Assembly: GCF_030705605.1 (NCBI RefSeq)
Contig: NZ_JAPCKK010000030.1
Span: forward strand, 186,001-250,000
Origin: Paenibacillus zeirhizosphaerae
Lineage (GTDB): Bacteria > Bacillota > Bacilli > Paenibacillales > Paenibacillaceae
Direction of reading: 5' to 3'
DNA length: 64,000 nt
Position numbers and translations under genes: made by a program. The notes below the pieces were generated by a model, which was not told where the DNA came from, made no database searches, and saw only the letters and a list, made by a program, of their open reading frames with translations. Shown here in pieces: positions 9,487 to 17,493 of this stretch. Numbering within the stretch: position 1 is the first letter of the stretch; each line of letters opens with the position of its first letter.

Positions 9487-9493
9487 ATAGCGA

Positions 9494-9531
9494 TAAAAAG
9501 GCAGCCTGTGCTCAATAGAGCCCGGCTGCCT
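9494..9531 (-). terminator. Rho-independent terminator after marR
   Basis: Arms AGGCAGCC and GGCTGCCT (9499-9506 and 9524-9531), followed on the minus strand by a TTTTTAT run. It lies 26 nt beyond the MarR stop codon. Confidence 0.8.
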
Positions 9532-9556
9532 GTGATTTGATTTTCATTATTCGAAT

Positions 9557-10030
9557 TTATTCTGACTTGATATCTATACCCTGTTTCTTTATTTCTGCAT
9601 CCAAATGCCTGCTATACTTTTCCATGAAGCTAAGCATACTGTCAAATTGTTCCTCGGTTATCTGCTCAAATACGGCTTTATCCCGCTCTTGAAACTCTTT
9701 GTGCAGTTCTTCATGGATTTGATAAATGACTTTCCCTTGCTCAGTAAGCCTAAAATAGATTTCTTTCTTGTTATCCGGCTTCTGGTAGCTTTCGATCATG
9801 CCTTTTTTCATGAGCTTCTTAGTTACTTTACTTATGGCACCGCTAGTCATATAAAGGGACTCCGCAAGTTTAGTCACGTTGGAATCTATATTTTTTTCAA
9901 TGTATTCGATGCAATGTACTTCAGAAGACTTATAACCCCTAAGACGGTCTTCCATCTTAAACTTATTAAGCCAACTCATCTTGTTGAATAAATCTCTGAA
10001 ACCCATTCTGACCTGTTCTTCTTTGTTCAT
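9557..10030 (-). CDS. MarR family transcriptional regulator
   Basis: Winged-helix regulator of about 157 aa. The ATG at 10030 is preferred because GGAGGAGAGG lies just upstream; an in-frame start at 10045 would overlap that site. The DNA-binding region is seen in VTKLAESLYMTSGAISKVTKKL and the wing in IESYQKPDNKKEIYFRLTEQG. The charged C-terminus forms the dimer helices. It most likely represses the MFS exporter downstream, given the two inverted repeats in front of that gene. Confidence 0.9.
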   Translation of the reverse strand: MNKEEQVRMGFRDLFNKMSWLNKFKMEDRLRGYKSSEVHCIEYIEKNIDSNVTKLAESLYMTSGAISKVTKKLMKKGMIESYQKPDNKKEIYFRLTEQGKVIYQIHEELHKEFQERDKAVFEQITEEQFDSMLSFMEKYSRHLDAEIKKQGIDIKSE

Positions 10031-10048
10031 AGCCTCTCCTCCCATCCG

Positions 10049-10207
10049 TTAGTGCATTAATTTTGGTTTTGTAAGTTCAAAACTATGTTGCACCATTTCG
10101 AAAACATCATCATCTTTCATGTCGCGGTCTAAAATAACAGTATTCCAGTGCGTTTTTGAGCAGATTTCACTGCCATATAATACTATATTGCCTGAAGAAA
10201 TCAAAGC
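10049..10207 (-). pseudogene. MmcQ/YjbR family C-terminal fragment
   Basis: Reading the minus strand to the TAA at 10049 gives GNIVLYGSEICSKTHWNTV followed by ILDRDMKDDDVFEMVQHSFEL. KTHWNTV-x-LD-x-D is the C-terminal signature of MmcQ/YjbR (CyaY-like fold) proteins. The N-terminal half is missing, and the upstream edge runs into the terminator of the next gene. It is a truncated remnant between the MarR gene and the coiled-coil gene. Confidence 0.65.
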
Positions 10208-10211
10208 AAAA

Positions 10212-10230
10212 AGACACCCCTTAGGTGTCT
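10212..10230 (-). terminator. Terminator of the coiled-coil gene
   Basis: Arms AGACACC and GGTGTCT around a 5-nt loop. On the minus strand they are followed by TTTTTGCTTT. It lies 24 nt beyond the stop of the gene at 10254-10658. Confidence 0.75.
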
Positions 10231-10253
10231 ACTGAAGTGTACAATCTTTTATC

Positions 10254-10658
10254 CTATTGGCGGGATTCCAATTGGTCAATACGTTCTAAAGCATCATCCA
10301 GGTCGTGATCGTATAATCGCATGTGACCTTTTATATTGCGGAGATCACTTTTCGTTTCTCTGCGAAATATGTGTAGCTCATCGGATACGGCATGCAGCTT
10401 TTCAATTTGCGCCTCTATCTTGCCATGTAGTTGATGTACATCCATAACCATCGCTTCCAGCTTTGCATCAGTTTCTTCTTGCCGGTCACGAATCGCAAGG
10501 CTGATTTGATAAAGTTCTGTTTGTCTTCCTTCCAGAGCTTGTTGTCCCTTTTCCAGAACCTTTTGCCCTTCCTCCAGAGTCTTTTGTCCCTTTCCCAGAG
10601 CTTTTTGCCCTTCCTCCAGAGCTTCGAGCTTCTGAAGGATCAAGTCGAGTTTATCCAT
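10254..10658 (-). CDS. Coiled-coil protein with seven-residue tandem repeats
   Basis: A 134-aa soluble hypothetical protein predicted to be almost wholly helical and coiled. Residues about 15-48 are tandem heptads of the pattern GQ(K/Q)xLEx: EEGQKAL, GKGQKTL, EEGQKVL, EKGQQAL. They are encoded by imperfect 21-bp DNA repeats (about 10530-10625). The rest is Glu, Lys and Leu rich with DKLDLILQKLEAL at the N-terminus and LERIDQLESRQ at the C-terminus. ATG start with GGGAG upstream and a terminator right behind, so it is a real single-gene unit. Similar small coiled-coil proteins occur widely in Bacillales without known function. Confidence 0.75.
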   Translation of the reverse strand: MDKLDLILQKLEALEEGQKALGKGQKTLEEGQKVLEKGQQALEGRQTELYQISLAIRDRQEETDAKLEAMVMDVHQLHGKIEAQIEKLHAVSDELHIFRRETKSDLRNIKGHMRLYDHDLDDALERIDQLESRQ

Positions 10659-10823
10659 CTATCCCGTCTCCCTACCACGTTCTCATTTCATTTAGTATAT
10701 CACAGCTAAATCGTTCGGTGGAGAAATTTCATCACTGCATTTTCAGGTTTATGCCCTAAATAAAAAGACAATAAAAATCCGATGAAATCGATTCACCGGG
10801 TCTGTTCCAACTGTTCCAAGGTG

Positions 10824-11075
10824 CTATTCCAATTTCGTTCCGATCGTGATTTGTCCTAATGCCCTGTTCGCATAACGAAGCAGAGTAACCGATAAATCTT
10901 CGACCTCCGCATTGTCATGCGCGACATGACTTCCTGCATTCAGAAAATCTACCGCGATCGGCGCATACATATACGGAGGCAAACAGATGGAGACGAGATC
11001 GATCCCCTCCTGGGACCGCTCTTTGTAATCGCTAGTTACTGGCGCGTCCCATCCGGACGCGGATTCGCTTGCTTC
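10824..11075 (-). pseudogene. Gfo/Idh/MocA oxidoreductase fragment
   Basis: The minus strand between an upstream stop and the TAG at 10824 reads DLVSICLPPYMYAPIAVDFL, then NAGSHVAHDNAEVED and SVTLLRYANRALGQI. The first part is the NAD-domain signature of this family (SICLPP...A..AL.AG.HV). It jumps directly to a VEDLS-type strand from the C-terminal domain, so the EKP region and most of the core are deleted. There is no start codon. It accounts for most of the 10659-11147 gap. Confidence 0.6.
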
Positions 11076-11147
11076 TTAAACGTGAAAACTTTTAACTGTC
11101 CAGAGATTAGCATGAACATCATTTTGCCTAACCCTCTTCAAATTAGA

Positions 11148-11930
11148 TTAATGTCCCGCTCTGCCCTGTGAGGATCTAATCATGCGCGTCATCATCTTAC
11201 GAGGCAATAATCGTGGTAGAAACGCGATGAACCGGTTTCGAGCACCGGGCATAATCAACGTCTTGCCACGCAAGAATCCACGATACCCCTCTTCAGCCAC
11301 ATCCCCGGCATCCATGATAGCGCCTTTTACCAACTTCGAGGCCCCCATACCTGAACGATCAACAAAACCGGTTGATGTCAGACCTGGGCATAATGCCGTT
11401 ACCGTAACGCCTGTTCCACTGACTTCATTCTCCAGAGCCTCGGTAAACGAGAGTACATAGGCCTTCGTAGCGTAATAAACCGACATCAGTGGTCCAGGGA
11501 AAAATCCTACCAGCGAAGCTACATTCATGATTCCGCCTTGGCCACGTTTGATCATATCCGGAAGGAACAGCTTCGTCATCACGGTCAGTGCTGTAATATT
11601 CACGTCAATCATGTTTATTTCTTGCTCCATGTCCGTTTCCATGAATGTTCCAAACAGACCGAAGCCAGCATTGTTAACGAGATAGTCCACATGGATTCCC
11701 TTCGCCTGTAACTCCATGTAAATTTCCTCAGGCACCCCCGGCTTAGCAACATCCTTAGCGATCACCGTGGTTTGAATACCATATTTATTCTGATACTCCT
11801 GCGCAAGCTTCAAAATCTTATCCTCGCTGCGAGCAACAAGCACCATGTGATGTCCATCCTTGGCAAAACGATCAGCCAACTCTTTACCAATCCCGCCGGA
11901 TACCCCAGTGATCAGAACTGTTTTCTTCAT
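11148..11930 (-). CDS. Short-chain dehydrogenase/reductase
   Basis: NAD(P)-dependent SDR of 260 aa with the cofactor motif TGVSGGIG (8-15), NNAG (86-89), the catalytic Ser in NVAS (about 139) and YYATK (Y152, K156). The C-terminal tail is basic (RFIAFLPRLLPRKMMTRMIR). It resembles the DltE/YqjQ-like classical SDR group. It heads in the same direction as the quinone-reductase-like, ene-reductase, SDR and TetR genes upstream, which together look like a redox-detoxification group. The substrate is unknown. Confidence 0.88.
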   Translation of the reverse strand: MKKTVLITGVSGGIGKELADRFAKDGHHMVLVARSEDKILKLAQEYQNKYGIQTTVIAKDVAKPGVPEEIYMELQAKGIHVDYLVNNAGFGLFGTFMETDMEQEINMIDVNITALTVMTKLFLPDMIKRGQGGIMNVASLVGFFPGPLMSVYYATKAYVLSFTEALENEVSGTGVTVTALCPGLTSTGFVDRSGMGASKLVKGAIMDAGDVAEEGYRGFLRGKTLIMPGARNRFIAFLPRLLPRKMMTRMIRSSQGRAGH

Positions 11931-11976
11931 TTTTAGTCCACACCTTTTATTAAGTTTATAGAATTTGATAGACGTT

Positions 11977-12975
11977 TTAGAACGTCACAATTACTTTGCC
12001 CTGGGAGTGACCGGTCGATACTTTCTTTAAAGCCTGGTTAATGTCATCGAAATGATATGTTGAATCTATAGAGGGTTTGATATTCTGTTGTACGACAAGA
12101 TTAGTGATTTTCTGTAACTGACCTCCATTAGCTTGCACAAACAAAAAATGATATTCATTCTGATTTTTCCGTGCCAAAGTGTCCATACGAGAACCTGCTA
12201 ACCCAAACAACAGCTTTTTCCACAATGGAAAACCATGCTCAACCGCAAAACGATAATTCGGTGCAGCTTTTAGTGATACTAATTTCCCATGAGGTTTCAG
12301 TATGCTTAGTTCTGCTTTGATTTCCTTTGCTCCCAAGGTATCGATCACATAATCAATACCTGACAACACATCCGCATAGTTTTCCTCTTTATAATTGATA
12401 AATTGGTCAGCGCCAATCGACATTGTACGTGATCTGCCTCGTTCACTACCGCTCGTGATAACATACAGCCCCATCGATTTCGCAATTGGAATCGCCATAG
12501 CACCAAAGCCACCCGTTCCTCCCGGTATAAAAAGTTTTTGATTAGGCTGAACATGGAGCACGTCATGGAGTGCTTGATAAGCAGTCAAGGCTGTGAGAGG
12601 TACTGCTGCGGCTTCGTCAAAGGATAACGTCTCAGGCATCAGGGCTACAGCTTCTTCATCAACGGCCACATATTCGGCAAAAGCTCCAATTTGATTCATC
12701 GGCAATCTCGTATAAATGCGGTCACCCACCTGGAATTTCACAACGTCTTTTCCTACGGCCTCAATCACACCGGACAGTTCATTGCCCATAGTTAATGGGA
12801 ATTCATAATTGGAAATCATTCGAATACTTCCATTGATAATCAGGATGTCAAGTGGATTTACACCTGCTGCCTTTACTTTAACAAGGACCTCATGGCTCTT
12901 TATTTCAGGTACCTTAACCTCATTCAAATCCAATTGAATTTCTTTTGAATATTTGTGTAGTTGAGCAGCTCTCAT
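11977..12975 (-). CDS. Medium-chain (quinone-type) NADP-dependent oxidoreductase
   Basis: Zinc-free MDR family enzyme of 332 aa, similar to quinone/enone reductases. It has a GroES-like N-terminal half (VKVKAAGVNPLDILI, GNELSGVIEAVGKDV) and a nucleotide-binding motif in PGGTGGFGAMAIPIAKSMG (about 150-169). No structural or catalytic zinc cysteines are seen. ATG start with AAAGGGAG upstream. It lies 46 nt above the SDR gene, so the two are probably co-transcribed. Probable role: NADPH-dependent reduction of electrophilic carbonyls or quinones. Confidence 0.88.
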   Translation of the reverse strand: MRAAQLHKYSKEIQLDLNEVKVPEIKSHEVLVKVKAAGVNPLDILIINGSIRMISNYEFPLTMGNELSGVIEAVGKDVVKFQVGDRIYTRLPMNQIGAFAEYVAVDEEAVALMPETLSFDEAAAVPLTALTAYQALHDVLHVQPNQKLFIPGGTGGFGAMAIPIAKSMGLYVITSGSERGRSRTMSIGADQFINYKEENYADVLSGIDYVIDTLGAKEIKAELSILKPHGKLVSLKAAPNYRFAVEHGFPLWKKLLFGLAGSRMDTLARKNQNEYHFLFVQANGGQLQKITNLVVQQNIKPSIDSTYHFDDINQALKKVSTGHSQGKVIVTF

Positions 12976-13189
12976 GTCCTATCTCCCTTTACATTGTTCT
13001 GAATAAACTTCCATACATATGAATACAGCTTCGTCTGTAGGCGGATCGAAATAAAATTCACTGCTTGGCAGATAAAAACAGTATTGAAATTAGACCGAAC
13101 GCTTATTCCGGCAAATGATTATCAGTACAGAATTTATACATCAAGCACTGATTTCTAGGTTTCCCCAAAATGGAAAAACGGATGAATAT

Positions 13190-13220
13190 GGCGTACAGTA
13201 TTCTGTTTCGCTTGTACGCC
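13190..13220. terminator. Intergenic hairpin after the ene-reductase gene
   Basis: Perfect arms GGCGTACA and TGTACGCC around a 15-nt loop, 31 nt beyond the stop of the gene at 13251. The T-run (ATTTTTC) is on the plus-strand side, so termination of the minus-strand gene is only probable. The rest of 12976-13250 holds nothing recognisable. Confidence 0.5.
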
Positions 13221-13250
13221 ATTTTTCATTCCGTAAACTATAAATAGTGA

Positions 13251-14330
13251 TTAACGGTCCAGAGATTCCAATTCTTCCAGCGTAGGATAATCCGTATATC
13301 CCTTGCTGCCCAGTCCAAAGAATGTTGTAGGATCTGCTTCATTCAATGGAGCGCCTTTTTTTAGCCGTTCAACCAAATCAGGATTGGCCAATGACCATAC
13401 ACCGACAGGTACCACATCTGCAAGGCCGTCATCAATATCTATGCTAAGATCTTCCAAAGCACGTCCGGCCCGATTCACTAACAATGGATTTGTCCAGATT
13501 GAACGAATGTCCTGAAGTAGCTGTTCGTTTCCAAGATGCATGACATGAAGATAAGCCAAATCGAGAGCAGCTAATTCTTTTACGAGGTAGAGATACAACT
13601 CAGGACCTTGTTCACCATCTTGAATCCCGCCAAGGGGTGTACCCGGCGAGATACGGAAGCCTGTTCGCTCAGCTCCAATCTCGTCGACAATCGCCTTCGT
13701 CACTTCAATTGCGAAACGAGCACGATTTTCTATGGATCCTCCATATTCATCCGTGCGTGTATTGGAATTTTCTCCGATAAACTGGTTAATAAGATACCCG
13801 TTTGCGCCATGAATCTCAACGCCATCAGCACCGGCTTGAATAGCGGAAGCTGCTGCTTTTCTGAAGTCCGCAATGGTCGCTTGTATATCTTCTTGGCTTA
13901 ATTCACGCGGAACCGGTATGTCCTGCATGCCTTTGGCGGTAAACATCTCCACACCCGGAGCAATTGCAGATGGTGCAACAGGTTGACGATGATGTGGTGT
14001 ATTGTCAGGATGTGACATACGACCTGCATGCATCAATTGAATATAGATGATTCCACCAGCTTCATGTACTGCATCCGTTACCTGTTTCCAGCCTTCAATA
14101 TGTTGCTCCGTATAGATCCCAGGTGACCATAAGTATCCCTGTCCATCATCCGAAGGCTGCGCACCTTCGGTAATAAGAAGGCCCATTGATGCTCTTTGAG
14201 CATAGTAAAGGGATGCCAGTTCTCCGGGTGTACCATCTTCTTGCGCTCTGCTACGTGTCATAGGTGCCATCGCCAAACGATGCGGTAATTCCTGGTTACC
14301 TATTTTTATCTTGCTCCATAATTTTTCCAC
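13251..14330 (-). CDS. Old yellow enzyme family alkene reductase
   Basis: FMN-dependent NAD(P)H:flavin oxidoreductase of 359 aa, NemA/OYE type. It shows the N-terminal MAPMTRSRA strand, the FMN region QLMHAGR (about 100-106), the catalytic-loop HGANGYLINQF and TDEYGGSIENRARF signatures, and a C-terminal GVWSL segment. Start is GTG at 14330 with GAGGAG upstream. It reduces activated C=C bonds in enones or nitro compounds. It lies between an SDR and a quinone-type reductase, all co-directional below a TetR gene, which suggests an electrophile-inducible set. Confidence 0.9.
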   Translation of the reverse strand: MEKLWSKIKIGNQELPHRLAMAPMTRSRAQEDGTPGELASLYYAQRASMGLLITEGAQPSDDGQGYLWSPGIYTEQHIEGWKQVTDAVHEAGGIIYIQLMHAGRMSHPDNTPHHRQPVAPSAIAPGVEMFTAKGMQDIPVPRELSQEDIQATIADFRKAAASAIQAGADGVEIHGANGYLINQFIGENSNTRTDEYGGSIENRARFAIEVTKAIVDEIGAERTGFRISPGTPLGGIQDGEQGPELYLYLVKELAALDLAYLHVMHLGNEQLLQDIRSIWTNPLLVNRAGRALEDLSIDIDDGLADVVPVGVWSLANPDLVERLKKGAPLNEADPTTFFGLGSKGYTDYPTLEELESLDR

Positions 14331-14376
14331 TTGGACACTCCTCTTTTAATGAAGATACACAGCTCTATAAATTTTT

Positions 14377-15129
14377 TTAGAATTCTGAAAGTACTGGATA
14401 AATAGGGCCTCTGACATTGAAATTATAGTTCTGGTCTACAATCCCTACCACTTCGTTGCTGTCATATAGCTCTACCATGAATCCCGCCATTTCCTTGGCC
14501 GTGTGGTACTTACGCATGTTTGCTTTGTAATCAAAATCCTCAGCATCGATTGACTTTTTCGCAAATTCCGTTTCCGTGATGGCCGGCGCTAGAACTTTTG
14601 CCTTCATTTTCGCACCCTTCAGTTCAAGCTCTTTGGCCAGCCCTTCAGTGAAGGCACTAACATAATATTTAGATGCAGAGTAGGCAACACTGCCAATAGC
14701 AATGATGTATCCAAGTGCAGAAGAGACGTTAATCAACTGGGTTCCTTCCACATCAGCATAATCTCGTACGTATAATGCAGAAAGAATCGTTAAGGATTCG
14801 ATGTTAACACGTAACATGTCCTCAACTTTCTCCAAGTTCTGTTCGGCTACAAATGAACCTTCACCCAGTCCTGCATTATTAATCCATGTCTCGATGTCAT
14901 ATTCCTTTAAGTGGTTATAAAGTGTATGTGCATGATCTGCGATAGATAGGTCACTTGTACGAATAATGATATCTAGATCAGGATGATTATTGTGAATCGC
15001 TGATTTCAGCTCTTCTAATTTGTCCAGTCTTCTAGCTACCAAAATCAAGTTTTTGCCGCGTGCAGCAAATGCCAAAGCTGTTTCATATCCGATTCCTGAA
15101 CTTGCTCCTGTGATAACGGTATACTTCAT
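14377..15129 (-). CDS. Short-chain dehydrogenase/reductase
   Basis: Classical NAD(P)-dependent SDR, 250 aa: TGASSGIG (7-14), INNAG (about 83-87), catalytic Ser in INVSSALG and YSASK (Y150, K154). RxD-type residues after strand 2 (ARRLDKLEEL) suggest NADP preference. ATG start with AAGGAGAG upstream. The region above it carries repeated inverted operator-like elements (15186-15264), probably for the TetR gene just upstream. It is the first enzyme gene of the ene-reductase group. Confidence 0.88.
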   Translation of the reverse strand: MKYTVITGASSGIGYETALAFAARGKNLILVARRLDKLEELKSAIHNNHPDLDIIIRTSDLSIADHAHTLYNHLKEYDIETWINNAGLGEGSFVAEQNLEKVEDMLRVNIESLTILSALYVRDYADVEGTQLINVSSALGYIIAIGSVAYSASKYYVSAFTEGLAKELELKGAKMKAKVLAPAITETEFAKKSIDAEDFDYKANMRKYHTAKEMAGFMVELYDSNEVVGIVDQNYNFNVRGPIYPVLSEF

Positions 15130-15185
15130 TGTATTCTCTCCTTAGTGGTTGCAAGATGGGTGTAGATGTGTGTTACAAATAATTA

Positions 15186-15264
15186 AAGAACGACCGTTCA
15201 CTTAACGGTAAAAAAATAGTTAGATCTAACTTGAGTTCAGTATACCTATTTTAGAACGATCAGT
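15186..15264. promoter_or_regulatory. TetR-type operator cluster before the SDR gene
   Basis: GAACG-AC-CGTTC (15188-15199) overlaps a second perfect inverted repeat ACCGTT-CACTT-AACGGT (15193-15209). A related half-site AGAACGATCAGT lies at 15253-15264, over the likely promoter (minus-strand -10 TATACT). A further 14-bp palindrome AGTTAGATCTAACT lies between them (15218-15231). Assignment to the adjacent TetR is inference. Confidence 0.55.
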
Positions 15265-15372
15265 AAAGTATTTTTTTAATTTTTTTATAAGCTACATTTC
15301 TGAGAGCCGTTATTCCAGGTGCACACTGAAATTTGAGAATGATGATTCTATTATATGCAAAAAATCAATGCA

Positions 15373-15951
15373 TCAATTTTCTAAAACTTTCATCGATACA
15401 TTGACAATTCGGTTTAGTTTTTCTTTATCCGTCGAAGTCCTTGCCATTGCTCTTAGGCCAACGGAGATATTGTGCAGGTACTCTGCCATTTTCTTGGCAT
15501 CGTGATTAGAGGAGAATTCTCCATCCCGCTGTCCCCAAAGAATAATTTGCTCGAACATCTGCTCTGCTGCCGTAAACTGTTCAAGGGATCTGGTATCCAC
15601 ATCAGTATCACGTGCGGCCAGCTCTACCGCCGAATTCACGATTAAGCAACCAGATGGCATATCCTCTGATTCGCTGATCATAAAACCAAAAATTGTATGC
15701 AGTGCTTCCACTGCAGTCTTGGACGTTTTGACTTCTGCGAGCAATGTGGCGTTAACTTTGCTGCAGTATCGATCCATAGCCTGCAGAAACAGCGAATGCT
15801 TGTCGTTGAATGTATCATATATACTTCTGCGATGAATTCCCATATGCTCAACGAGGTCACTCATCGATGTCTTCTCATAACCTTGTTCCCAGAAGATCTC
15901 CATTGCTTTATCCAATACTTCGTTCACTTCAAACTCTTTACTTCTAGCCAT
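15373..15951 (-). CDS. TetR/AcrR family transcriptional regulator
   Basis: One-component regulator of 192 aa. The N-terminal HTH reads KAMEIFWEQGYEKTSMSDLV then MGIHRRSIYDTFNDKHSLF (about 14-54). The C-terminal domain is of the AcrR/LmrA-like type (GCLIVNSAVELAARDTDVDTR). ATG start with GGGAGG upstream. It is followed, in the same direction, by the SDR and ene-reductase genes, with a cluster of inverted repeats in between. Probable repressor of that enzyme set, induced by an electrophile or xenobiotic. Confidence 0.9.
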   Translation of the reverse strand: MARSKEFEVNEVLDKAMEIFWEQGYEKTSMSDLVEHMGIHRRSIYDTFNDKHSLFLQAMDRYCSKVNATLLAEVKTSKTAVEALHTIFGFMISESEDMPSGCLIVNSAVELAARDTDVDTRSLEQFTAAEQMFEQIILWGQRDGEFSSNHDAKKMAEYLHNISVGLRAMARTSTDKEKLNRIVNVSMKVLEN

Positions 15952-16007
15952 ATCAATTTCCTCCCGAAATTAATGTAACACATTGAGTTGGCTTTGTTTT
16001 GCGTAGC

Positions 16008-16583
16008 TCAACGCACTGTCCGCATCTCATGTAAACCACGTAAATACGTGGTCAAAAGCAATTTTAGGCTCTCATCACGGTCAAGGTTCATTTGGAAGCC
16101 ATTTTTAAGTTCCAGTGATGCAAAGCCATGCACCAGGCTGCGGAACCCTCTGACAACGTGTAATGCCTCTTCTTCGCCAAATGAATAACCCTCCAGGATG
16201 CGGAGGATCAGTCCGACAATTTGATGGCTGGCCTCCTTAAGCTCCGGATCCATCAAATCCTGTGCTGCCGTCATCGCATCGTACAGTCCTGGTTGTTTCC
16301 TCGCGAAGTCAACGTACGCCAGTCCCGCAGCCAACAACGCCTCATCACCAGACTTGCCCAGCACTGCCTCTACCATGGCCCCTTTAATCCGGGTCAACCC
16401 GCGGAGAGACAATTGTTTTTTTAGTGCTGGCAGTCCCTTAATATGGTTGTATAAGGAAGGGGTCTTCACTTGCAGCTTGGCGGCGAGCGCAGCCAAAGTT
16501 ACCTGTTCTACACCATGAGCGTCTGCAATTTCCATAGCCGCCTGTACAACAGTTTCCGTATCCAATCCTTGTCGATATGCCAT
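16008..16583 (-). CDS. TetR/AcrR family regulator with WHG-type C-terminal domain
   Basis: Regulator of 191 aa. HTH region: AAMEIADAHGVEQVTLAALA and LQVKTPSLYNHIKGLPALKK (about 15-55). The C-terminal part (AGLAYVDFARKQPGLYDAM, HVVRGFRSLVHGFASLE) fits the TetR WHG ligand domain, where the FRSLVHGFASLE helix is the typical signature. ATG start with GATGAGGAA upstream. It follows the MBL hydrolase gene by 44 nt in the same direction; they are probably one operon, with an operator-like repeat before the MBL gene. Confidence 0.9.
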   Translation of the reverse strand: MAYRQGLDTETVVQAAMEIADAHGVEQVTLAALAAKLQVKTPSLYNHIKGLPALKKQLSLRGLTRIKGAMVEAVLGKSGDEALLAAGLAYVDFARKQPGLYDAMTAAQDLMDPELKEASHQIVGLILRILEGYSFGEEEALHVVRGFRSLVHGFASLELKNGFQMNLDRDESLKLLLTTYLRGLHEMRTVR

Positions 16584-16627
16584 ATCCGTTCCTCATCTCT
16601 GTGTATGCATGTTTATCTGTTGAATGA

Positions 16628-17350
16628 TTACTTCGTTAAATCCAGTCTAAACTTTCTCTCAGCTTCTTCCAAAGCCTTGTCCATTTCAGCTATTGGGTTC
16701 GGCAGCATCCACCCGTGCCCAACGGCGAGCAGGCTTGGGTTCAGCTCTCTAAGCTTGCGCGCACTCTCCAGAGATGCCTGCTTATTCCAGGTAGCGAATG
16801 CCGGAAAAGGGAACCAAGGCTTCACCACGCCGGCCACGGCTATGCCGCCGCGTAGCTGGAAAGCGTCGCCTGTGACCAGAGCGCGGCTGCGCATGTCCAG
16901 AAAGGCCATCTGACCAGGGGTATGGCCGGGAGCAGCAATCGCTTGCAGGGAACCGATCCGGTCCCCATCCTGTATCAGCATGTCTGGCCTAGTGCGAATG
17001 GACTTGGGAACATCGCCTTTGATCGGCAAATTCGGCTCACCCTCCTCGAGCGCCCTGGAGCCGGCCAACAGCTTCGCATCCCGTTGCGAAATATAGACCT
17101 TAGCTGTAGGCAGCGCCTGCTTAAGAACGTCCAAAGCGCCTACATGATCCCCATGCGCGTGAGTCAGCACGATGCGGGTAATGGGCTTTCCGATACGTTG
17201 GGCGGCTTGCAAAATCCCTTTGGCGCTAAAAGGCATCGCAGCATCAATCAACGTTAATTCTTGTTCCTCCTCGACCAGATAGCAGTTGACCGGAAAGAAT
17301 CTGGGCAAAAACGCAAGCTGATATAGAGCACCGTTTTGAGTAATCTGCAT
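16628..17350 (-). CDS. Metallo-beta-lactamase-fold hydrolase
   Basis: MBL-superfamily metallohydrolase of 240 aa. The metal-binding motif THAHGDH gives H64, H66, D68 and H69; further ligands are likely in APGHTPG and VGHGWML. The ATG at 17350 is chosen because GGGAGG lies 7 nt before it; a TTG two codons earlier is possible. Such single-domain members include glyoxalase II-like and lactonase-like enzymes; the substrate is not apparent. It is the first gene of an MBL-TetR pair with inverted repeats at 17379-17405 just upstream. Confidence 0.88.
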   Translation of the reverse strand: MQITQNGALYQLAFLPRFFPVNCYLVEEEQELTLIDAAMPFSAKGILQAAQRIGKPITRIVLTHAHGDHVGALDVLKQALPTAKVYISQRDAKLLAGSRALEEGEPNLPIKGDVPKSIRTRPDMLIQDGDRIGSLQAIAAPGHTPGQMAFLDMRSRALVTGDAFQLRGGIAVAGVVKPWFPFPAFATWNKQASLESARKLRELNPSLLAVGHGWMLPNPIAEMDKALEEAERKFRLDLTK

Positions 17351-17378
17351 AAACAAAACCTCCCGAGAAATTATCTAT

Positions 17379-17405
17379 ATTAGTATAATAACTAATTACA
17401 TTAGT
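17379..17405. promoter_or_regulatory. Operator-like repeats before the MBL-TetR operon
   Basis: Three half-sites share an ACTAAT/ATTAGT core: ATTAGT (17379-17384), ACTAAT (17391-17396) and ATTAGT (17400-17405). They form two overlapping inverted repeats 30 nt before the MBL start. Control by the TetR gene at the end of the operon is inference. Confidence 0.6.
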
Positions 17406-17493
17406 TTATTCAAGAGGAAGTTTTCAATTTATCTCTCTTCAGAAAGGAAAATAAAAAGAGCTGCGAATTATCGCTGCTCTTGTCAGGAATGCT

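Noticed and set aside
10917-11171. Plus-strand 84-codon frame
   Set aside because: It lies antisense to the Gfo/Idh/MocA relic, which has family signatures; the plus frame has none.
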